From an uncultured Lachnospiraceae bacterium (GTDB lineage Bacteria > Bacillota > Clostridia > Lachnospirales > Anaerotignaceae), in contig CALWSX010000131.1 of assembly GCA_944384285.1 (NCBI GenBank), forward strand, positions 1 through 7,981: a stretch of DNA of 7,981 bases. The letters run 5' to 3'. The notes beneath the pieces are model-generated. The model did no database searches. It saw only the letters and a program-made list of their open reading frames with translations, and was not told the origin of the DNA. Position numbers and translations under genes: made by a program. Of the stretch, positions 5,849-7,981 are shown piece after piece. Each line of letters begins with the position of its first letter. Position 1 is the first letter of the stretch.

Positions 5849-7027
5849 ATGGACTACACAAAAATTATTCAAGATGCACAGGAAAAATTCGGAAAACTTC
5901 TCTATGACCAGCTTATGAGAGTTGAAAGAATAAACGCACAAAAAGATTTTGCAAATTACAGTGAAATGGATAAAATAACTATCGGTATCTGCGGCGGTGA
6001 CGGTATCGGTCCTGCCATAACTTCTCAGGCTGAAAGAATTATGAAATATCTCTTAGCCGACGACTTCAATAAAGGAAGAATTATTTTTAAAGATATTGAT
6101 GGTCTTACTATAGAAAACAGGGTTAAAGCGAATAAGGCAATTCCAGACGATGTACTTTCTGAACTTAAAGAATGTGATGTTATCTTAAAAGGACCTACAA
6201 CAACTCCTCGTGCCGGAGATCCATGGCCAAATATCGAAAGTGCTAACGTTGCTATGCGTAAAGAACTTGACCTTTTCGCAAATGTACGTCCTGTTAAAAT
6301 TCCTGACCAGGGTATCGACTGGACTTTCTACAGAGAAAACACCGAAGGCGCTTATGCTCTTGGAAGCAACGGTTTCCACGTTAATGACGACTTATCAGTA
6401 GACTTTACAGTTACAACTACAGAAGGTACAGAACGTATTATCCGTGCCGCTTTTGACTACGCTGTTAAAAACGGAAAAACAAGAGTAACAGCTGTTACAA
6501 AAGCCAACATCATTAAAGCAACAGATGGTAAATTTCTCAAAATTTTCTATGAAATAGCTAAAGAATATGAAGGAATTACTGCTGATGACTGGTACATAGA
6601 TATTATGACAGCAAAACTTATTGATGAAAACAGAAGAAAAGACTTCCAGGTTGTTGTTCTTCCTAACCTGTGCGGTGATATCATTACAGATGAAGCCGCT
6701 GAATTCCAGGGCGGCGTTGGTACTGCCGGAAGCGCTAACATAGGTAAAAAATATGCTATGTTTGAAGCTATCCACGGTTCTGCACCTCGTATGGTTACTG
6801 AAGGACGTGCAAAATATGCTGACCCTTCAAGTATTATTCGTGCTGTTGTACTTCTTCTTTCACACATTGGCTACCAGAAAGAATCTGTACTTCTTGAAAA
6901 AGCCCTTGATATCTGCACAGTTACAGAGAAAAAATATGTAATTACAGGCAGAGATACAGGTGTTACAAATGAAGAATTTGCAAATTATGTTATGGATACA
7001 ATAAGCAATCTTAAGGAGGGAAAATAA
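5849..7027 (+). CDS. icd: Isocitrate/isopropylmalate-family dehydrogenase, probably isocitrate dehydrogenase
   Basis: A 392-residue beta-decarboxylating dehydrogenase, predicted to oxidise isocitrate to 2-oxoglutarate in the cytoplasm. GGDGIGP (49-55) starts the core. The substrate loop reads IESANVAMRKELDLFANVRP (129-148): S131, N133, R137 and R147 match S113, N115, R119 and R129 of E. coli Icd, and the S-x-N pair is the isocitrate signature, absent from isopropylmalate dehydrogenases. YRENTEGAY (161-169) supplies the catalytic Tyr169, TKAN the catalytic Lys218, and D251, D277 and D281 the metal site. HGSAP (309-313) leads into the cofactor pocket. There Arg-Met would stand at 314-315 where NADP enzymes have Lys-Tyr and NAD enzymes Asp-Ile, so the cofactor is unclear. 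About 42 extra N-terminal residues precede the core. AGGAG (5834-5838) supports ATG 5849. The gene overlaps purE by one base. Homoisocitrate or tartrate dehydrogenase is less likely. Confidence 0.82.
   Translation: MDYTKIIQDAQEKFGKLLYDQLMRVERINAQKDFANYSEMDKITIGICGGDGIGPAITSQAERIMKYLLADDFNKGRIIFKDIDGLTIENRVKANKAIPDDVLSELKECDVILKGPTTTPRAGDPWPNIESANVAMRKELDLFANVRPVKIPDQGIDWTFYRENTEGAYALGSNGFHVNDDLSVDFTVTTTEGTERIIRAAFDYAVKNGKTRVTAVTKANIIKATDGKFLKIFYEIAKEYEGITADDWYIDIMTAKLIDENRRKDFQVVVLPNLCGDIITDEAAEFQGGVGTAGSANIGKKYAMFEAIHGSAPRMVTEGRAKYADPSSIIRAVVLLLSHIGYQKESVLLEKALDICTVTEKKYVITGRDTGVTNEEFANYVMDTISNLKEGK
7013..7020 (+). promoter_or_regulatory. Strong purE ribosome-binding site inside the end of the dehydrogenase gene
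   Basis: AAGGAGGG lies six bases before the purE ATG at 7027 and is part of the last codons of the upstream gene. With the TAATG stop/start overlap at 7025-7029 it allows both reinitiation by terminating ribosomes and independent entry. Confidence 0.8.
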
Positions 7028-7542
7028 TGAAGCCTCTTATTGGAATTATTATGGGAAGCGACTCTGATCTCCCTGTAATGAGTAAAGCCGCAAAATTTCT
7101 TGACAAAATCGGTGTACCTTATGAGCTTACTATCGTTTCTGCCCACAGAACACCGGACAGAATGTACGAATATGCAAAATCCGCAAAAGAAAAAGGATTA
7201 AAAGTAATAATCGCCGGTGCGGGCGGAGCTGCTCATCTTCCGGGAATGACAGCTGCTCTTACTTCTGTGCCTGTTATCGGAGTTCCTATCAAAACTTCTA
7301 CTTTAAGTGGTGTTGATTCTCTTTATTCTATCGTACAGATGCCTGGTGGTATTCCTGTTGCAACTGTTGCTATTAACGGAGCTGAAAACGCCGGAATACT
7401 TGCAGCAGAAATTATTGGCTCTTTTGATGACGAAGTTTATAAAAAAGTATGCGATTACAAAAAAGGACTCTTGGATACAGTCTTAAACAAAGCAGAAAAG
7501 CTTGAAGACGTAAAATACGAACAGTATTTAAACGAAATGTAA
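7027..7542 (+). CDS. purE: N5-carboxyaminoimidazole ribonucleotide mutase, class I PurE
   Basis: Cytoplasmic enzyme of de novo purine synthesis that converts N5-CAIR to CAIR. The 171-residue length is typical of bacterial PurE. The phosphate- and nucleotide-binding start is IMGSDSDLPVM (8-18). SAHRTP (38-43) contains H40, equivalent to the catalytic His45 of E. coli PurE. AGAGGAAHLPGM (63-74) and the long loop around TLSGVDSLYSIVQMPGGIP (92-110) complete the active site of the octamer. The SAHRTP and SGVDSL context points to a class I mutase rather than a class II direct AIR carboxylase. Class I normally needs PurK to make N5-CAIR; purK is not in the window, nor is any other pur gene. The start codon overlaps the stop of the dehydrogenase gene, and a terminator follows, so purE ends a two-gene operon. 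Confidence 0.96.
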   Translation: MKPLIGIIMGSDSDLPVMSKAAKFLDKIGVPYELTIVSAHRTPDRMYEYAKSAKEKGLKVIIAGAGGAAHLPGMTAALTSVPVIGVPIKTSTLSGVDSLYSIVQMPGGIPVATVAINGAENAGILAAEIIGSFDDEVYKKVCDYKKGLLDTVLNKAEKLEDVKYEQYLNEM

Positions 7543-7555
7543 TTTAGAAAAGTTT

Positions 7556-7600
7556 AAAATCCTACTGAAATATAAAAATATCAGCAGGGTTTTATTTTAT
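7556..7600. terminator. Bidirectional intrinsic terminator between purE and the convergent SLOG gene
   Basis: The arms are AAAATCCTACTGA (7556-7568) and TCAGCAGGGTTTT (7581-7593), with a 12-base AT-rich loop. They pair across 13 positions with one G-U wobble and one A-C mismatch on either strand. On the plus strand the stem runs into TTTTATTTTATTT, and on the minus strand it ends in a TTTT run. It lies between two convergent genes, 13 bases after the purE stop, so it can serve both. Confidence 0.8.
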
Positions 7601-7981
7601 TTATGCAAGATTTATAATTTTCTTTCCCCTTCTTTCCGCTAAGCTTTTCAATTTATATGCATTCCCTATTGTATGTTTTACATAAGTTACAACATAGTCG
7701 GATTTATTAATCATCCACATATTACGACTAATTATAGCATATCTTTGTGGTACTTTCTCTAATCCATCAGGATAAACTGTGTTGTGATAAGTTTTAGACC
7801 TTATCTCATTTATTTCTTTTGGAATATAAGCTAATACTATAATATAATCAATATGTGAATATTCTGATTTTAATTTTTTTAAATTTTTTATCACTAAATT
7901 ATCAAAGTTCCCATGATTCCCTACATAAAACAAAATTACACCTTTATTTTCAACCAAATCTATTAAAACACTATACAACAT
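7601..7981 (-). CDS. SLOG/DUF1273-like protein, C-terminal part (5' end outside the window)
   Basis: 126 residues are visible. The Met at the window edge (7981) is probably internal, because related proteins begin with a strand containing FxGHRD about 30 residues earlier, followed by a LxxLIENxGV helix; here only LIDLVENKGVILFYVGNHGNFD is seen. The G-N-x-G-x-F-D turn (22-28), the VLAYIP strand, YPDGLEKVPQRYAI, then RNMWMINKSDYVVTYV and a final GKKIINL match a clostridial family that I place, from memory, in the SLOG/DUF1273 (YpsA-like) Rossmann-fold superfamily. SLOG domains bind nucleotides or their derivatives; no activity is established for this branch. The stop at 7601 abuts the shared terminator. 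The family call is from motif memory and was not tested by a search. Confidence 0.65.
   Translation of the reverse strand: MLYSVLIDLVENKGVILFYVGNHGNFDNLVIKNLKKLKSEYSHIDYIIVLAYIPKEINEIRSKTYHNTVYPDGLEKVPQRYAIISRNMWMINKSDYVVTYVKHTIGNAYKLKSLAERRGKKIINLA

Noticed and set aside
6395..6867. Minus-strand open frames of 106 and 126 codons opposite the isocitrate dehydrogenase gene
   Set aside because: They are antisense shadows of a highly conserved coding sequence, overlap each other in different frames, and show no family motif.

Overview
The window looks like chromosomal DNA of a low-GC Gram-positive bacterium, most likely an anaerobic member of the Clostridia. The intergenic DNA is very AT-rich and the ribosome-binding sites are strong AGGAG types. 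The DUF5721-like protein, the SLOG-type protein at the right edge and the clostridial-style flavodoxin-fold reductase all fit that group. This placement is inference from gene content; no rRNA or other marker gene is present.

Layout. The left half (1-4458) is read from the minus strand. In transcription order it carries an MBOAT-family membrane O-acyltransferase (4458-2995), a membrane-anchored SGNH-hydrolase-like protein that overlaps its 3' end (3026-1998), glutaminyl-tRNA synthetase glnS with its own sigma-A-type promoter and a strong intrinsic terminator, and the first 29 codons of a sigma-70/ECF-type sigma factor that runs off the left edge. A divergent intergenic region (4459-4604) separates this block from the plus-strand genes. 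These are a small DUF5721-like protein and a flavodoxin-fold NAD(P)H oxidoreductase (likely one transcript), then an isocitrate-dehydrogenase-family enzyme and purE, which overlap by one base and are probably translationally coupled. A bidirectional terminator hairpin follows purE. A convergent minus-strand gene for a SLOG/DUF1273-like protein is cut by the right edge.

How the genes work together. The MBOAT and SGNH proteins form the classic two-part machine for moving an acyl group, usually acetyl, across the membrane onto an extracellular polymer; no polymer-synthesis genes are in view. The isocitrate dehydrogenase and PurE pair links 2-oxoglutarate supply (precursor of glutamate and glutamine, the nitrogen donors of purine synthesis) with de novo purine synthesis. 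The remaining genes look like independent housekeeping or poorly characterised units.

I see no CRISPR array, insertion sequence, tRNA, rRNA, phage gene or obvious defence system. The most interesting points are moderate: the stand-alone MBOAT/SGNH pair with a divergent nucleophile motif and long gene overlap, the coupled isocitrate dehydrogenase-purE pair, an unusual cofactor-pocket sequence in the dehydrogenase, and the tandem extended -10 promoters in front of it.
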